A stretch of DNA of 64,000 nt, from the NCBI RefSeq assembly GCF_019703835.1, contig NZ_AP023054.1:434001-498000 (forward strand), written 5' to 3'. The translations under genes and the position numbers were made by a program. The notes under the pieces are model-generated. The model had not been told where the DNA came from, made no database searches, and was given only the letters and a program-made list of their open reading frames with translations. Of this stretch, positions 21,534-32,643 are shown piece by piece; within the stretch, counting starts at the first letter, position 1; each line of letters starts with the position of its first letter. Origin of the DNA: Thaumasiovibrio subtropicus. Its GTDB lineage: Bacteria; Pseudomonadota; Gammaproteobacteria; Enterobacterales; Vibrionaceae.

Positions 21534-22906
21534 TGACATATACGTTAGCGCAGTTAGCTAACGCGGTGAGTGCCGAGTTAGTGGTTACTAATCAAGATTT
21601 GGCGCAACAACCTATTCACCACATATCGACAGATACCCGTCAATTAGAGCGGGGCAGCCTGTTCATTGCCCTAAAAGGTGAGCGCTTTGATGCCCATGAT
21701 TTTGCTCAACAAGCCATAGATAGCGGTGCGAGTGCGTTATTGGTGCACCGACGCTTAGCACTTGATATCCCTCAGTTAGTCGTCGCTGATACGCGCATTG
21801 CACTGGGTCAATTGGGTGCTTGGCTTCGTGATACACTAAATCCTTACACAGTGGCCATGACGGGCAGTTGCGGCAAGACCACAGTGAAAGAGATGACCGC
21901 TGCTATTCTAGGTCAAAAACACCAAGTCCTCGCTACGGCGGGTAACTTTAACAACGATATCGGTGTGCCACTGACGTTATTGCGATTAGAAGCCTGTCAT
22001 GAGTTTGCTGTGATGGAGCTTGGTGCCAACCATATCGGTGAAATCGACTACACCACGCGCTTGGTTAAGCCTCAGGTCGCATTGATCAATAATATCGCTG
22101 AGTCTCACCTTGAAGGGTTTGGCTCGATGGAAGGGGTCGCACAAGCGAAAGGAGAGATTTTCCATGGCTTGCCAGATGATGGTGTTGCGGTGGTAAATTT
22201 AGAAAGTCACGACTTACCACGTTGGCAACCTGCATTAGATGGTAAGCGGGTACTTACCTTTTCAACAAAGCAAGCAGACGCCGATTACACGGCATCGGAT
22301 GTGTCATTGAATGCCGATGCGACATCGGCATTTACCTTGAATACACCCGAGGGCTCCGTCGCGGTTTCTTTATCTGTGCCGGGTGAGCATAACATTGCCA
22401 ATGCACTCGCTGCTGCAGCGTTAACTCAACAGACTGGCGCGAGCTTAGCCGATATTGCCGCTGGACTTGCTGAGATGAGTAATGTGGCTGGCCGCGTTAA
22501 TGTTAAAGCGTTAAATACACACCTCACTGTCATTGATGATACCTACAATGCAAGCGTGCCAGCGATGCGAGCGGCGATTGATCTACTCGCTACTTATCAA
22601 GGGCATCGTGTGCTGATACTCGGCGATATGAAAGAATTGGGTAAAGAGAGTGCCCATTTACATCAAAGTATTGCAGAATACGCGGCGGCGAAACATTTTG
22701 ATACAGTACTCACTTACGGCACAGAAAGCCAAATTATCAGTGAGTACTGCCATGGCCAACACTTTGAGCAGAAACCTGCTCTCATCGAACACTTATTAGA
22801 AAAACTAGCGTTAATGCCAACCCTTTCTGTCACTGTATTGGTGAAAGGCGGACGAAGTGCCCGCATGGAAGAGGTTGTCACTGCGTTGCAGGAGACAGTG
22901 CAATGA
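21530..22906 (+). CDS. murF: UDP-MurNAc-tripeptide:D-Ala-D-Ala ligase MurF
   Basis: MurF joins D-Ala-D-Ala to the tripeptide, completing UDP-MurNAc-pentapeptide. The ATP site is [14 protein letters not shown] (about 108-120), followed by [14 protein letters not shown] and [11 protein letters not shown], the metal- and substrate-binding segments of Mur ligases, and [16 protein letters not shown]. The length (458) is normal. The D-Ala-D-Ala substrate must be made by a Ddl encoded elsewhere, since no ddl gene is found in this cluster. Starts: MMT, with either adjacent ATG possible. It overlaps mraY by four bases. Confidence 0.97.
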   Translation: MMTYTLAQLANAVSAELVVTNQDLAQQPIHHISTDTRQLERGSLFIALKGERFDAHDFAQQAIDSGASALLVHRRLALDIPQLVVADTRIALGQLGAWLRDTLNPYTVAMTGSCGKTTVKEMTAAILGQKHQVLATAGNFNNDIGVPLTLLRLEACHEFAVMELGANHIGEIDYTTRLVKPQVALINNIAESHLEGFGSMEGVAQAKGEIFHGLPDDGVAVVNLESHDLPRWQPALDGKRVLTFSTKQADADYTASDVSLNADATSAFTLNTPEGSVAVSLSVPGEHNIANALAAAALTQQTGASLADIAAGLAEMSNVAGRVNVKALNTHLTVIDDTYNASVPAMRAAIDLLATYQGHRVLILGDMKELGKESAHLHQSIAEYAAAKHFDTVLTYGTESQIISEYCHGQHFEQKPALIEHLLEKLALMPTLSVTVLVKGGRSARMEEVVTALQETVQ

Positions 22907-23985
22907 TTTTATGGTTAGCGGGGCTGTTAGAAGAATACATGCCATTTTTCCGCTTGTTTGAGTATTTGACCTTCCGCGCCATTGTTAGCGTCTTGACGGC
23001 GTTAATGATTTCGTTGTGGATGGGACCAAAGCTGATTGCACGTCTACAAATGTTGCAAATTGGGCAAGTCGTTCGCCACGATGGCCCAGAATCTCACTTC
23101 AGTAAGCGTGGTACGCCAACGATGGGCGGGATCATGATTTTAACCGCCATCACGGTCACAGTGTTGCTGTGGTGTGATCTTACCAATATCTATGTGTGGG
23201 CCGTACTCGCGGTTACGCTGGGGTATGGTGCGGTGGGTTTCGTTGATGATTACCGTAAGGTGGTGCGCAAGAATACCGACGGATTGATTGCACGTTGGAA
23301 GTACTTCTGGCAGTCAGTCATTGCCCTCGGAGTGGCTTTCGCGCTTTATATGTATGGTAAAGACACCGCCGCGACTCAACTGGTTGTGCCGTTTTTCAAA
23401 GATGTCATGCCCCAGCTCGGCCTTTTCTATATCGTGTTTACCTACTTCGTTATTGTCGGTACGAGTAATGCGGTCAACCTAACCGATGGACTGGACGGTT
23501 TGGCGATCATGCCAACAGTGATGGTTGCGGGCGGTATGGCGTTTATCGCATGGGCGACAGGCAACGTTAACTTTGCTAGCTACCTCAATATTCCTTATTT
23601 GCGTGATGCAAGTGAGTTGGTTGTGGTATGTACAGCCATCGTTGGTGCTGGGTTGGGTTTCTTGTGGTTTAACACCTATCCCGCCCAAGTCTTTATGGGC
23701 GATGTGGGTTCACTTGCCCTCGGTGGCGCGTTAGGCACGATAGCGGTGCTGGTTCGCCAAGAGTTGCTGCTGGTGATTATGGGTGGCGTCTTCGTGATGG
23801 AGACGGTCTCTGTGATTCTGCAGGTGGGCTCTTATAAATTGCGCGGCCAGCGTATTTTCCGCATGGCACCTATTCACCATCACTATGAGCTGAAAGGGTG
23901 GCCCGAGCCGCGTGTGATTGTGCGTTTTTGGATTATTACTCTAATGCTGGTGCTTATCGCGTTGGCAACGCTAAAGGTACGTTAA
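22903..23985 (+). CDS. mraY: Phospho-MurNAc-pentapeptide translocase MraY
   Basis: MraY transfers phospho-MurNAc-pentapeptide to undecaprenyl phosphate, forming lipid I on the inner face of the cytoplasmic membrane. The 360-residue protein has about ten membrane helices and the family signatures GTPTMGGIM (about 70-78), [12 protein letters not shown] (about 113-124), [13 protein letters not shown] (about 190-202) and [12 protein letters not shown] (about 325). The overlap of TAATG with murD is one base, indicating coupled translation. Confidence 0.98.
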   Translation: MILWLAGLLEEYMPFFRLFEYLTFRAIVSVLTALMISLWMGPKLIARLQMLQIGQVVRHDGPESHFSKRGTPTMGGIMILTAITVTVLLWCDLTNIYVWAVLAVTLGYGAVGFVDDYRKVVRKNTDGLIARWKYFWQSVIALGVAFALYMYGKDTAATQLVVPFFKDVMPQLGLFYIVFTYFVIVGTSNAVNLTDGLDGLAIMPTVMVAGGMAFIAWATGNVNFASYLNIPYLRDASELVVVCTAIVGAGLGFLWFNTYPAQVFMGDVGSLALGGALGTIAVLVRQELLLVIMGGVFVMETVSVILQVGSYKLRGQRIFRMAPIHHHYELKGWPEPRVIVRFWIITLMLVLIALATLKVR

Positions 23986-25343
23986 TGAAATCGTGGGCAG
24001 CAATACATAAGGTAGTGGTAATCGGACTAGGAATGACCGGGCTGTCTGTGGTGCGACACCTTCGTGATGTTGTTTCTTGCCACAAATGTGAGGCCGGGGA
24101 GCGTCCGCTTTCTCTTCATGTGATTGACACTCGCACTCAACCTCCTGGAGCGGATGAGTTGCCTAGTGACGTGCCGCTAGTGGCTGGGCTCTGGGACATG
24201 TCCGTATTGTTGTCAGCGGATTTAATTGTCGCGAGTCCCGGTATCGCACTGGCCACCCCTGAACTTCAGGAAGCGGCTAGCGCGGGTATTCCTATTGTTG
24301 GCGATATCGAACTGTTTGCATGGGCTTGTGATAAACCTGTTGTTGCGATTACGGGCTCAAATGGCAAGAGTACGGTGACCAGTTTGGTTGGGGAAATGGC
24401 CAAAACGGCTGACATGAAGGTGGGTGTTGGAGGGAACATCGGTTTTGCTGCCCTTGATCTCCTCGCCGAAGGTCATGATGCCTATGTCCTAGAGTTATCC
24501 AGCTTTCAACTTGAGACAACGTCATCATTAACACTTAAGGCCGCTGCGTATCTGAATCTCAGTGAAGATCATATGGATCGCTATGACAGTTTTGCCGATT
24601 ATGCGAAAGCGAAGCAGCGAATCTTTATGCATGCAGAGCGAGCCGTGGTCAATCAAGTTGAGAATGCGACTTGGCCTCTGCAGCCTCAGTTGCCAATCAA
24701 TACTTTTGGGTTTGAGCGCGGGCAATACTGTGTCGCTAACTATCAAGGCAGTGAGTGGTTGATGGCACATGGGAAGCCTGTCATGCCATCAACGGAAATT
24801 GCGCTTGTTGGTCGGCACAACGTGGCTAACTGCTTGGCAGCGTTAGCTCTGGCCGATGCACTCACTATTCCTCGCGAGAGTGCTAAGAAGGCGATGCAAA
24901 CCTATGGCGGTTTACCCCATCGTTGCCAACTTGTTCACGAGAGCCACGGCATTCGCTGGGTTAATGATTCAAAAGCGACGAACTTAGCCAGCACGGCTGC
25001 GGCATTAAAAGGGTTAGTACTCGAAGGGCGATTGCACTTACTGGTTGGCGGTGATGGTAAAGGGGCTGATTTTTCAGAACTCCGAGCCATTTTGTCGCCA
25101 ATGAGTGTCACCTTGTATTGCTATGGACGAGACGCCGAGGCTTTTGCCGGATTGGCCGCTGAATGCGTGATGACAGAGACCATGGACGAGGCTGTAGGGA
25201 TCGCTGCCCGTAAAGCGCAGTCAGGCGATATGGTTTTGTTGTCGCCCGCGTGTGCAAGCTTCGACCAGTTCCCGAATTTTATGAAGCGTGGAGAGCACTT
25301 TATTACATTGGCTGAACAATTCCACCAAGAGGTGTCGGCATAA
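23985..25343 (+). CDS. murD: UDP-MurNAc-L-alanine:D-glutamate ligase MurD
   Basis: MurD adds D-glutamate as second residue of the stem peptide. The ATP loop is [14 protein letters not shown] (about 123-136); [24 protein letters not shown] and the C-terminal [20 protein letters not shown], given here in part, are all typical. From the ATG at 23985 (overlapping the mraY stop) the protein has 452 residues, some 14 more than E. coli MurD. The extra length lies near the N-terminus, residues about 28-42, in the UMP-binding domain, and contains [11 protein letters not shown] with two cysteines (32 and 35). A longer frame starting at 23898 would overlap mraY and is not needed. Confidence 0.96.
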   Translation: MKSWAAIHKVVVIGLGMTGLSVVRHLRDVVSCHKCEAGERPLSLHVIDTRTQPPGADELPSDVPLVAGLWDMSVLLSADLIVASPGIALATPELQEAASAGIPIVGDIELFAWACDKPVVAITGSNGKSTVTSLVGEMAKTADMKVGVGGNIGFAALDLLAEGHDAYVLELSSFQLETTSSLTLKAAAYLNLSEDHMDRYDSFADYAKAKQRIFMHAERAVVNQVENATWPLQPQLPINTFGFERGQYCVANYQGSEWLMAHGKPVMPSTEIALVGRHNVANCLAALALADALTIPRESAKKAMQTYGGLPHRCQLVHESHGIRWVNDSKATNLASTAAALKGLVLEGRLHLLVGGDGKGADFSELRAILSPMSVTLYCYGRDAEAFAGLAAECVMTETMDEAVGIAARKAQSGDMVLLSPACASFDQFPNFMKRGEHFITLAEQFHQEVSA

Positions 25344-26551
25344 TGCGAACACCAATGACGATGTTATCCGGGTCCACAGCTTGGCTGGCGCAGCCAGATG
25401 AAGTGTGCTGGTACGATCGTCAATTGGTATGGCTAATTTTTGCTTTATTGTTGGTTGGCCTTGTCGCAGTGACGACGGCTTCTGAGCCAGTCGCGACTCG
25501 TCTTACTGGTCAACCGCTTTACTTTGCGATTCGGCACGGAATTTTTCTTGTTGGTTCCTTGATTATTGGCTCTGTGGTAGTGCAAATTCCGTTGAGTCGT
25601 TGGATGCAAATTAGTGGACCATTTTTACTTGTTTCACTGATTTTATTGGTGGCGGTGCTGTTTGTTGGCCACACAGTGAATGGTGCACAGCGCTGGATCC
25701 CGCTTGGGGTCTTCAATCTGCAACCCGCGGAACTCGCAAAGTTATCCTTATTGGTTTTTTTGTCGGGGTACTTGGTTCGTCGCCAAGAAGATGTAAGAAG
25801 TAACTTTTACAGCGGCTTTTTTAAACCGATGAGCGTACTCGCCATGATGGGAGCACTGTTGCTTTTGCAGCCTGATTTTGGCTCTTTTGTTGTGATGCTA
25901 ATCATCACTATCGGCATGCTTTTTCTGGCTGGCGCCAAGCTGTGGCAATTCATTGTTTTAGTCATGGCCGCTGGCGTCGCTGTAGCTGGCATGATCATGG
26001 CGGCGCCATACCGACTGAAGCGCTTGGCATCATTCATGGATCCTTGGGCCGATCCTTTTGGTAGTGGCTATCAGCTCACTCAATCATTGATGGCTTTTGG
26101 GCGTGGTGACTGGTTCGGGCAGGGGCTGGGTAATTCAATCCAAAAACTTGAGTATCTACCAGAAGCACATACTGATTTCGTGTTTTCGGTGATAGCGGAA
26201 GAACTTGGTCTCTTTGGCGTCACTTTAGTACTGCTCTTGTTGTTTGGTTTGGTGTTTAAAGCACTGGCCATTGGGCGACGCTGTGTTGAATCTCAACAGC
26301 TCTTTGGCGGCTATATCGCTTATGGTTTGAGCTTTTGGTTTGCGTTCCAAACTCTTGTTAATGCAGGTGCGGCGTCCGGCTTATTGCCGACAAAGGGGCT
26401 CACATTGCCACTGATCAGCTATGGTGGCGCAAGTTTATTTATTATGGCAACGGCAGTAGCACTGTTGATACGCGTGGATCATGAACAACGTATCGCTGCT
26501 GTTTCGATGTTGCACCAAGAACACAGTGAAAATGACAACGAATCAGAATAA
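25343..26551 (+). CDS. ftsW: Septal peptidoglycan glycosyltransferase FtsW (SEDS family)
   Basis: FtsW is the SEDS-family polymerase that extends septal glycan strands with FtsI. The 402 residues make about ten membrane helices. Family signatures are seen: [19 protein letters not shown] in part (GAQRWIPLG, about 112-120), [12 protein letters not shown] (about 172-183), [25 protein letters not shown], and [17 protein letters not shown] (about 273-289), which holds the catalytic-site Asp region of the large periplasmic loop. It is coupled to murD by a one-base overlap, and its end overlaps murG by 20 bases. Confidence 0.97.
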   Translation: MRTPMTMLSGSTAWLAQPDEVCWYDRQLVWLIFALLLVGLVAVTTASEPVATRLTGQPLYFAIRHGIFLVGSLIIGSVVVQIPLSRWMQISGPFLLVSLILLVAVLFVGHTVNGAQRWIPLGVFNLQPAELAKLSLLVFLSGYLVRRQEDVRSNFYSGFFKPMSVLAMMGALLLLQPDFGSFVVMLIITIGMLFLAGAKLWQFIVLVMAAGVAVAGMIMAAPYRLKRLASFMDPWADPFGSGYQLTQSLMAFGRGDWFGQGLGNSIQKLEYLPEAHTDFVFSVIAEELGLFGVTLVLLLLFGLVFKALAIGRRCVESQQLFGGYIAYGLSFWFAFQTLVNAGAASGLLPTKGLTLPLISYGGASLFIMATAVALLIRVDHEQRIAAVSMLHQEHSENDNESE

Positions 26552-27596
26552 AAAACTATTGGTAATGGCAGGTGGTACGGGTGGACATGTGTTCCCGGGA
26601 CTTGCTGTTGCCCACCGTCTCCAAGCACAAGGTTGGCAAGTTCGCTGGCTTGGTACGGAAGATCGTATGGAAGCGCAACTTGTGCCGCAACATGGCATTG
26701 AAATTGATTTTATTCGAGTAAAAGGGCTGCGAGGTCAAGGCATCAAACGCCTTTTAGCGGCACCTTTTCAAATCCTTGGTGCTGTCATGCAAGCGCGACG
26801 TCATATTAGCGCATATCAGCCTGATGTGGTGCTAGGCATGGGCGGGTATGTCAGTGGTCCAGGCGGTGTTGCGGCTTGGCTAAGCGGTATTCCCGTTGTA
26901 CTACATGAGCAAAATGCGGTCGCGGGTTTGACGAATCAATGGCTAGCAAAGATTGCGAAATCTGTTCTGCAAGCCTTCCCAGGGGCGTTTGCTGATAAGC
27001 CCGTTGTCGGTAATCCAGTGCGACAAGATGTCGTGGAAATGCCATCGCCCGAGTCACGTTTCAATGGTCGCGAAGGGCCGTTGCGTGTACTGGTGATGGG
27101 GGGCAGTCAAGGAGCGCGGGTATTGAATCAAACCGTACCTGAAGCGGTTGCCAAATTAGGTCAAAATGTTGTGGTGCGCCATCAGGCCGGAAAAGGGAAT
27201 AGCGAATCGGTTGGTAAAGCGTATATGCCAGCGGGCGTGAAGGTCGAAGTTTCAGACTTTATCGATGATGTTGCGGGTGCTTACGCATGGGCGGATGTGA
27301 TCGTATGTCGATCTGGCGCGCTGACCGTCTCTGAACTTGCCGCGGCTGGCTTGGGTGCCGTGTTTGTTCCCTTTATGCACAAAGACCGCCAACAAGCACT
27401 AAACGCTGACCATCTTGTCGATGCAGGCGCGGCTGTGATGATAGAACAGCCAGACTTAACCGCTGACAAACTGGCAGAGCAACTAACACTTTTAAACCGT
27501 GACCGACTGATGAAGATGGCTAGCCGGGCACGAGAGATGGCGATTTTGGATGCTGACCAACAGGTCGCTGATGTCATTGCCTCTTACGCGAAATAA
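26532..27596 (+). CDS. murG: Lipid II synthase MurG (GlcNAc transferase)
   Basis: MurG transfers GlcNAc to lipid I on the cytoplasmic membrane face, giving lipid II. The protein from ATG 26532 is 354 residues, as in E. coli (355). The N-terminal glycine-rich loop [16 protein letters not shown], the second loop [16 protein letters not shown] and [23 protein letters not shown] (donor-binding region, split as [15 protein letters not shown]) are intact. The frame continues upstream to 26481 inside ftsW, but the family begins at the VMAGGTGGH block, so the ATG at 26532 is preferred. MurC follows after 13 bases. Confidence 0.96.
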   Translation: MTTNQNKKLLVMAGGTGGHVFPGLAVAHRLQAQGWQVRWLGTEDRMEAQLVPQHGIEIDFIRVKGLRGQGIKRLLAAPFQILGAVMQARRHISAYQPDVVLGMGGYVSGPGGVAAWLSGIPVVLHEQNAVAGLTNQWLAKIAKSVLQAFPGAFADKPVVGNPVRQDVVEMPSPESRFNGREGPLRVLVMGGSQGARVLNQTVPEAVAKLGQNVVVRHQAGKGNSESVGKAYMPAGVKVEVSDFIDDVAGAYAWADVIVCRSGALTVSELAAAGLGAVFVPFMHKDRQQALNADHLVDAGAAVMIEQPDLTADKLAEQLTLLNRDRLMKMASRAREMAILDADQQVADVIASYAK

Positions 27597-27609
27597 CGAG
27601 AGCAAAACA

Positions 27610-29076
27610 ATGGGTAAACTCGATAATCAACAGCTGGCAAAAATCCGAACCATGGTACCTGAAATGCGTCGTGTTGAACGTATTCACTTTGTAGGTATTG
27701 GTGGTGCGGGGATGAGTGGTATCGCTGAGGTTCTGATCAATGAAGGCTACCAAATCACGGGTTCAGATATCGCCGCCAATCTCGTGACTGCTCGCCTTGA
27801 AAGTAAAGGTGCTCGTATTTACTTGGGTCATGAGCCAGAAAACATCGCAGGTGCGAGTGTTGTTGTCGTATCGACGGCGATCAACCCAGAAAACCCAGAG
27901 TTGCTTGCAGCGCGAGAGGCGAGGATTCCGGTTGTGCGTCGTGCTGAAATGCTGGCTGAGCTAATGCGTTATCGCCATGGTATTGCGGTTGCGGGCACGC
28001 ATGGCAAGACGACGACCACGGCAATGGTCACGCAAATCTATTCAGAAGCCGGCCTTGATCCGACGTTTGTGAATGGCGGCTTGGTAAAGAGTGCGGGGAC
28101 CAATGCGCGTTTGGGATGCAGTCGTTACTTGATTGCCGAGGCGGATGAAAGTGATGCCTCTTTTCTGCACCTTCAGCCAATGGTCAGTATCGTTACCAAC
28201 ATTGAACCAGACCATATGGATACCTATGGCGGTGACTTCAATGTCCTTAAGCAAACGTTTATCGACTTCCTTCACAATCTGCCGTTCTATGGATTGGCCG
28301 TCATGTGCGTGGATGATCCGGTAGTGAGAGAGCTACTCCCACAGGTGGGACGTCAAGTCGTCACGTATGGCTTCTCCGATGATGCAGATGTACGTATTAG
28401 TCACTATCGTCAGCAAGGACATCAAGGACACTTCTCCATTGAGCGTCGTGACCGCCCGACCTTGAATATCACACTGAATGTTCCGGGTAAGCACAATGCC
28501 CTTAATGCGGCCGCGGCCATTGCGGTTGCGACTGAAGAAGAAGTGGCAGATGAAGCGATTCTGAATGCGTTAGCTACCTTCGGTGGGACTGGTCGACGTT
28601 TTGATCATCTCGGCGAATTCGATACTGGCAACGGCAAAGCGATGTTAGTTGATGATTATGGTCATCACCCGAGTGAAGTTGATGTGACGATTGATGCTGC
28701 TCGCGCAGGCTGGCCAGATCGCCGACTGGTCATGATATTCCAGCCTCACCGTTATAGCCGTACGCGTGATCTCTATGATGATTTTGCCAATGTACTTGAT
28801 AAAGTGGATGTACTCATCATGTTAGATGTCTATTCCGCTGGAGAAGATCCTATTTCTGGTGCGGATGGACGTTCTCTTTGTCGGACAATTCGTAACCGAG
28901 GCAAATTAGATCCTGTCTTTGTCGCAGACAAGGAAAATTTACCTGCTACCTTGGCCAATATTCTGCAAGATAATGACTTAGTATTGACGCAAGGTGCGGG
29001 GGATGTGGGCAAGATTGCTCGAGAACTTGCTGATTTTGAACTCAATATAACAAATATGCAACAAAAGGTTGTGTAA
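27610..29076 (+). CDS. murC: UDP-N-acetylmuramate:L-alanine ligase MurC
   Basis: MurC adds L-alanine to UDP-MurNAc, the first amino acid of the stem peptide. The 488 residues contain the N-terminal [14 protein letters not shown] dinucleotide-type motif (about 27-40), the ATP loop [13 protein letters not shown] (about 127-139), [12 protein letters not shown] and [11 protein letters not shown] use ATG 27610; the frame extends to 27550 inside murG but without a family match. The 196 bases after murC carry no ddl gene, unlike E. coli. Confidence 0.96.
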   Translation: MGKLDNQQLAKIRTMVPEMRRVERIHFVGIGGAGMSGIAEVLINEGYQITGSDIAANLVTARLESKGARIYLGHEPENIAGASVVVVSTAINPENPELLAAREARIPVVRRAEMLAELMRYRHGIAVAGTHGKTTTTAMVTQIYSEAGLDPTFVNGGLVKSAGTNARLGCSRYLIAEADESDASFLHLQPMVSIVTNIEPDHMDTYGGDFNVLKQTFIDFLHNLPFYGLAVMCVDDPVVRELLPQVGRQVVTYGFSDDADVRISHYRQQGHQGHFSIERRDRPTLNITLNVPGKHNALNAAAAIAVATEEEVADEAILNALATFGGTGRRFDHLGEFDTGNGKAMLVDDYGHHPSEVDVTIDAARAGWPDRRLVMIFQPHRYSRTRDLYDDFANVLDKVDVLIMLDVYSAGEDPISGADGRSLCRTIRNRGKLDPVFVADKENLPATLANILQDNDLVLTQGAGDVGKIARELADFELNITNMQQKVV

Positions 29077-29178
29077 GTGGTTGACTTTCATACTCAACAA
29101 GATTGTGAAATGTGAACACAAATTGAACTAAAAACGGATGTTTGTTTGCACTAACTATGCTGAAAAGCATTACAATGG

Positions 29179-29207
29179 TTGGAGACTGGTCAGAGGGTCG
29201 GTATAAT
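29179..29207 (+). promoter_or_regulatory. Probable internal promoter before ftsQAZ
   Basis: In the 196-base gap between murC and ftsQ, a perfect TATAAT (29202-29207) stands 17 bases after TTGGAG (29179-29184). The -35 box is weak, but promoters that boost ftsQAZ expression are known at this place in E. coli. Confidence 0.45.
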
Positions 29208-29272
29208 CGGTCAACTTTGACTTTGTTTCAGCAAATCAACCTGTGAATCAGAGTGCATCCAGCGAGGGATGA

Positions 29273-30010
29273 ATGGCAGAAAGCGCAGTTGCAGGAAAAA
29301 GTAGCATTGATTGGCCGCATTATGGCGCGCTAGGCTTTTTCCTTCTTGTTGTGGTTTTCATCGCCACGCTGTTGGTTATCGTCGTTCAATGGATGACGGA
29401 TGCGAATCGACTGCCGCTGGCCAATTTAGTGGTGCAAGGTGATTTAACGTATCTTGCGACCGATGATGTCCGTGAAGCCATTTTGCAGTCAGGAGAGCTT
29501 GGTAGCTTTATGACGCAAGATGTGGGCGAAATCCAAACGGCGATTGAGTCTTTGCCATGGGTTGCAAGTGCGTCAGTTCGCAAGCAGTGGCCAGATGTAT
29601 TGAAGGTTTATCTGGTCGAGCATGAACCCATGGCGCGATGGCATGATGATGCCTTGTTAAACACCTATGGCGAAGTATTTGTTGCGCGTGCGACTTCATT
29701 GGAAAGCCTTGTTCGTTTGGCGGGCCCTGAGGGTTCTAGTCAAGAAGTGATGGCTCAGTGGAAAGCGATGCAACAGCAGTTGGCTCCGCTGGATGTGGCC
29801 CTCGAAGGGGTGACACTGAGCTCGCGACGTGCGTGGCGCGTTTGGCTGGATAACGGTATACGACTGGAGTTAGGGCGACGTTCATTAGAAGAACGTTTAG
29901 CGCGATTTATCACTCTCTATCCAGAGCTTAACGGGAGTAATAAGACAGTCGAATACGTCGATTTGCGTTATGACACAGGGGCCGCAGTAGGCTGGCAAAA
30001 AACAGAGTAA
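29273..30010 (+). CDS. ftsQ: Cell division protein FtsQ
   Basis: FtsQ is a bitopic membrane protein that links the early Z-ring proteins with FtsL/FtsB and the septal synthase. The 245 residues have a cytoplasmic tail, one membrane helix (about 20-40), a POTRA domain (about 50-120, with LVVQGDLTYLATDDVREAIL in part) and the beta domain ending in YVDLRYDTGAAVGW (about 228-241), typical of the family. AGCGAGGG precedes the ATG. It starts a sub-operon ftsQ-ftsA-ftsZ. Confidence 0.95.
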   Translation: MAESAVAGKSSIDWPHYGALGFFLLVVVFIATLLVIVVQWMTDANRLPLANLVVQGDLTYLATDDVREAILQSGELGSFMTQDVGEIQTAIESLPWVASASVRKQWPDVLKVYLVEHEPMARWHDDALLNTYGEVFVARATSLESLVRLAGPEGSSQEVMAQWKAMQQQLAPLDVALEGVTLSSRRAWRVWLDNGIRLELGRRSLEERLARFITLYPELNGSNKTVEYVDLRYDTGAAVGWQKTE

Positions 30011-30033
30011 TCACGAGTTTTAGTAGAGAGAGC

Positions 30034-31293
30034 ATGACGAAGTCAACGGATAAGCAGTTAATAGTGGGGCTCGACATTGGTACGTCTAAAGTGACGGCCT
30101 TGGTCGGCGAAGTGTTGCCGGATAACACTATTAATATCATTGGTCATGGTGATAGTCCGTCTCGAGGTATGGACAAAGGTGGCGTGAATGATCTTGAATC
30201 CGTGGTTAAATCGGTTCAGAAGGCCATTGATAAGGCAGAATTGATTGCTGATTGTCAGATTGAGTCTGTCTATTTGTCTTTGTCAGGTAAGCACATTAAT
30301 TGCATGACAGAAAACGGTATGGTGCCGATTTCTGATAAAGAGGTCACGCAAGACGACGTCGACAATGTGATTCATACCGCGAAATCGGTAAAGTTGAGTG
30401 ATGAACTGCGAACCTTGCATATTATCCCGCAGGAGTTTGCCATCGATTACCAGGAAGGGATAAAAAACCCTGTTGGGCTTTCTGGTGTTCGCATGCATGC
30501 CAATGTGCATATGATTACTTGCCATAACGATATGGCCCGTAATATCGAGAAAGCGGTCGAACGTTGCGGCTTAAAAGTTGATCAGCTTATTTTCTCAGGA
30601 CTGGCTTCGAGCTATGCCGTACTGACTGAAGATGAGAAAGAATTAGGTGTTTGTGTGGTCGACATCGGCGGCGGCACCATGGACATTGCGGTTTGGAGTG
30701 GTGGCGCATTGCGTCACGCAGAAGTTGTTCCTTATGCAGGTAATGCGGTAACCAGTGATATCGCTTATGCCTTTGGAACACCACCAAGCAACGCAGAAGA
30801 GATAAAGGTAAAGTTTGGTTGTGCATTGAGTGAGTTGGTCAGCAAGGACGCGAAGGTTGATGTGCCAAGTGTCGGCGGAAGACCATCACGCAGTTTGCAA
30901 AGCCAGACTTTAGCTGAGGTGATCGAACCGAGATACAGTGAGCTGCTTGGCTTAGTTAAGCAAAAATTGGTCTCGGTGGAAGAACAAATGCGTAGTGCAG
31001 GGCACAAGCATCATTTGGCAGCCGGTATTGTGCTGACAGGTGGTGCCGCGCAGATAGATGGATTGGTGGAGTGCGCTGAGCGTGTCTTCCGCAATCAGGT
31101 ACGGCTTGGCAAGCCTTTAGGTGTCAATGGTCTGACAGAGTATGTCAAAGCACCAACCTATGCGACGGCAGTCGGCTTGCTGTACTACGGAAAGGAAAGC
31201 CAATTATATGACACGGTAGAGATTGAACCTCGTCGTGCGGCAGGTGTCCCAGTATGGCAACGCCTGACTAATTGGATAAAGAAAGAATTTTAA
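30034..31293 (+). CDS. ftsA: Cell division protein FtsA (actin-like)
   Basis: FtsA is an actin-related ATPase that attaches FtsZ filaments to the inner membrane. The 419 residues have the N-terminal phosphate-1 motif IVGLDIGTSKVTALVGEV (about 10-27), the phosphate-2 motif VVDIGGGTMDIAVW (about 205-218), the adenosine motif VLTGGAAQIDG (about 330-340) and, at the C-terminus, the amphipathic helix VWQRLTNWIKKEF that binds the membrane. The gene follows ftsQ by 23 bases and precedes ftsZ by 33. Confidence 0.98.
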   Translation: MTKSTDKQLIVGLDIGTSKVTALVGEVLPDNTINIIGHGDSPSRGMDKGGVNDLESVVKSVQKAIDKAELIADCQIESVYLSLSGKHINCMTENGMVPISDKEVTQDDVDNVIHTAKSVKLSDELRTLHIIPQEFAIDYQEGIKNPVGLSGVRMHANVHMITCHNDMARNIEKAVERCGLKVDQLIFSGLASSYAVLTEDEKELGVCVVDIGGGTMDIAVWSGGALRHAEVVPYAGNAVTSDIAYAFGTPPSNAEEIKVKFGCALSELVSKDAKVDVPSVGGRPSRSLQSQTLAEVIEPRYSELLGLVKQKLVSVEEQMRSAGHKHHLAAGIVLTGGAAQIDGLVECAERVFRNQVRLGKPLGVNGLTEYVKAPTYATAVGLLYYGKESQLYDTVEIEPRRAAGVPVWQRLTNWIKKEF

Positions 31294-31326
31294 ACCTGAT
31301 GCGAACAGGATGAACGGAGAGAACAC

Positions 31327-32532
31327 ATGTTTGAACCGATGATGGATATGTCAGACGAAGCGGTTATTAAAGTCATTGGCGTAGGTGGCGGCGGCGGTAA
31401 CGCTGTTGAACACATGGTACGTGAGTCAATCGAAGGGGTTGACTTCATCAGTGTCAACACTGATGCCCAAGCGCTAAAGAAAACTAACGTAAGTTCTACG
31501 ATTCAGATTGGTGGTGATATCACTAAAGGTCTGGGTGCGGGCGCTAACCCACAGGTCGGTCGCGATTCTGCGTATGAAGATCGTGAAGCGATTAAAGATC
31601 AGCTCGATGGTGCCGATATGGTATTTATCGCAGCGGGTATGGGTGGTGGTACAGGGACTGGTGCAGCACCTGTTATCGCCGAAGTTGCGAAAGAGCTGGG
31701 TATCTTAACGGTTGCGGTTGTGACTAAACCGTTTAGCTTCGAAGGTAAAAAGCGTATGGCTTTTGCTGAGCAAGGAATTGAAGAGCTTTCAAAGCATGTT
31801 GATTCTTTGATCACTATTCCAAATGAGAAGCTACTTAAAGTACTTGGTCGCGGTATTACGCTATTGGATGCCTTTGCGAAGGCAAACGATGTATTAAAAA
31901 ATGCGGTTCAAGGTATTGCTGAGCTTATTACCCGTCCGGGTCACATCAACGTCGACTTTGCAGACGTACGCACTGTGATGTCTGAGATGGGCCACGCCAT
32001 GATGGGTAGTGGCGTAGCAACTGGTGAAGACCGCGCTGAAGAAGCGGCCGAAATGGCAATTTCTTCGCCACTGTTGGAAGACATCGATCTTGCTGGCGCG
32101 CGTGGAGTGTTGGTCAATATCACTGCGGGTTTTGATATGCGTCTTGACGAGTTCGAAACGGTCGGTAACACGGTGAAGGCATTCGCGTCTGATAACGCAA
32201 CGGTTGTAATCGGTACATCGCTTGACCCAGAAATGTCTGATGAGCTGCGTGTTACTGTTGTCGCAACGGGCATTGGCAACGAGAAGAAGCCGGATATCAC
32301 ACTGGTAACAAACGCTGCGAAATCAGCGCCAGCAGTACCACAGACCCAGCCAAAGACAGAAGCGCCGAAAGTTGAAACGCGTCCAGCGGCGCCAGAGCAG
32401 CCTAAAGTGTCAAAACCTGCGCCACAACCGCAAAGTGGTGGTGCACAGCAGGCAACGCAGGCCGCACCGAAAGATGCGACTGAGCACGACTACTTGGATA
32501 TTCCAGCGTTCTTACGTAAGCAAGCAGACTAA
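31327..32532 (+). CDS. ftsZ: Cell division GTPase FtsZ
   Basis: FtsZ is the tubulin homologue that forms the division ring. Seen here: [10 protein letters not shown] (about 18-27), the tubulin signature GGGTGTG (106-112), the T7 loop [15 protein letters not shown] (about 205-220), a Pro/Ala/Gln-rich linker (about 320-385) and the conserved C-terminal tail [12 protein letters not shown] that binds FtsA, ZapD and others. 401 residues, slightly longer than E. coli because of the linker. The ribosome-binding site is GGAGAG, eight bases before ATG 31327. Confidence 0.98.
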   Translation: MFEPMMDMSDEAVIKVIGVGGGGGNAVEHMVRESIEGVDFISVNTDAQALKKTNVSSTIQIGGDITKGLGAGANPQVGRDSAYEDREAIKDQLDGADMVFIAAGMGGGTGTGAAPVIAEVAKELGILTVAVVTKPFSFEGKKRMAFAEQGIEELSKHVDSLITIPNEKLLKVLGRGITLLDAFAKANDVLKNAVQGIAELITRPGHINVDFADVRTVMSEMGHAMMGSGVATGEDRAEEAAEMAISSPLLEDIDLAGARGVLVNITAGFDMRLDEFETVGNTVKAFASDNATVVIGTSLDPEMSDELRVTVVATGIGNEKKPDITLVTNAAKSAPAVPQTQPKTEAPKVETRPAAPEQPKVSKPAPQPQSGGAQQATQAAPKDATEHDYLDIPAFLRKQAD

Positions 32533-32540
32533 TTGATTGC

Positions 32541-32569
32541 TTGGTTATTAAGCGAAATACTGGTATGAT
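32541..32569 (+). promoter_or_regulatory. Promoter of lpxC
   Basis: TTGGTT (32541-32546), a 17-base spacer and TATGAT (32564-32569) preceded by TGG, an extended -10 form. It lies within the 111 bases between ftsZ and lpxC. Confidence 0.6.
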
Positions 32570-32643
32570 GTCTTAATCATCACGCTAAATTAAGTGTGGT
32601 TGAAGCAAATCACACTTTCGTGAATTGAGAATAGGATGTAAAC

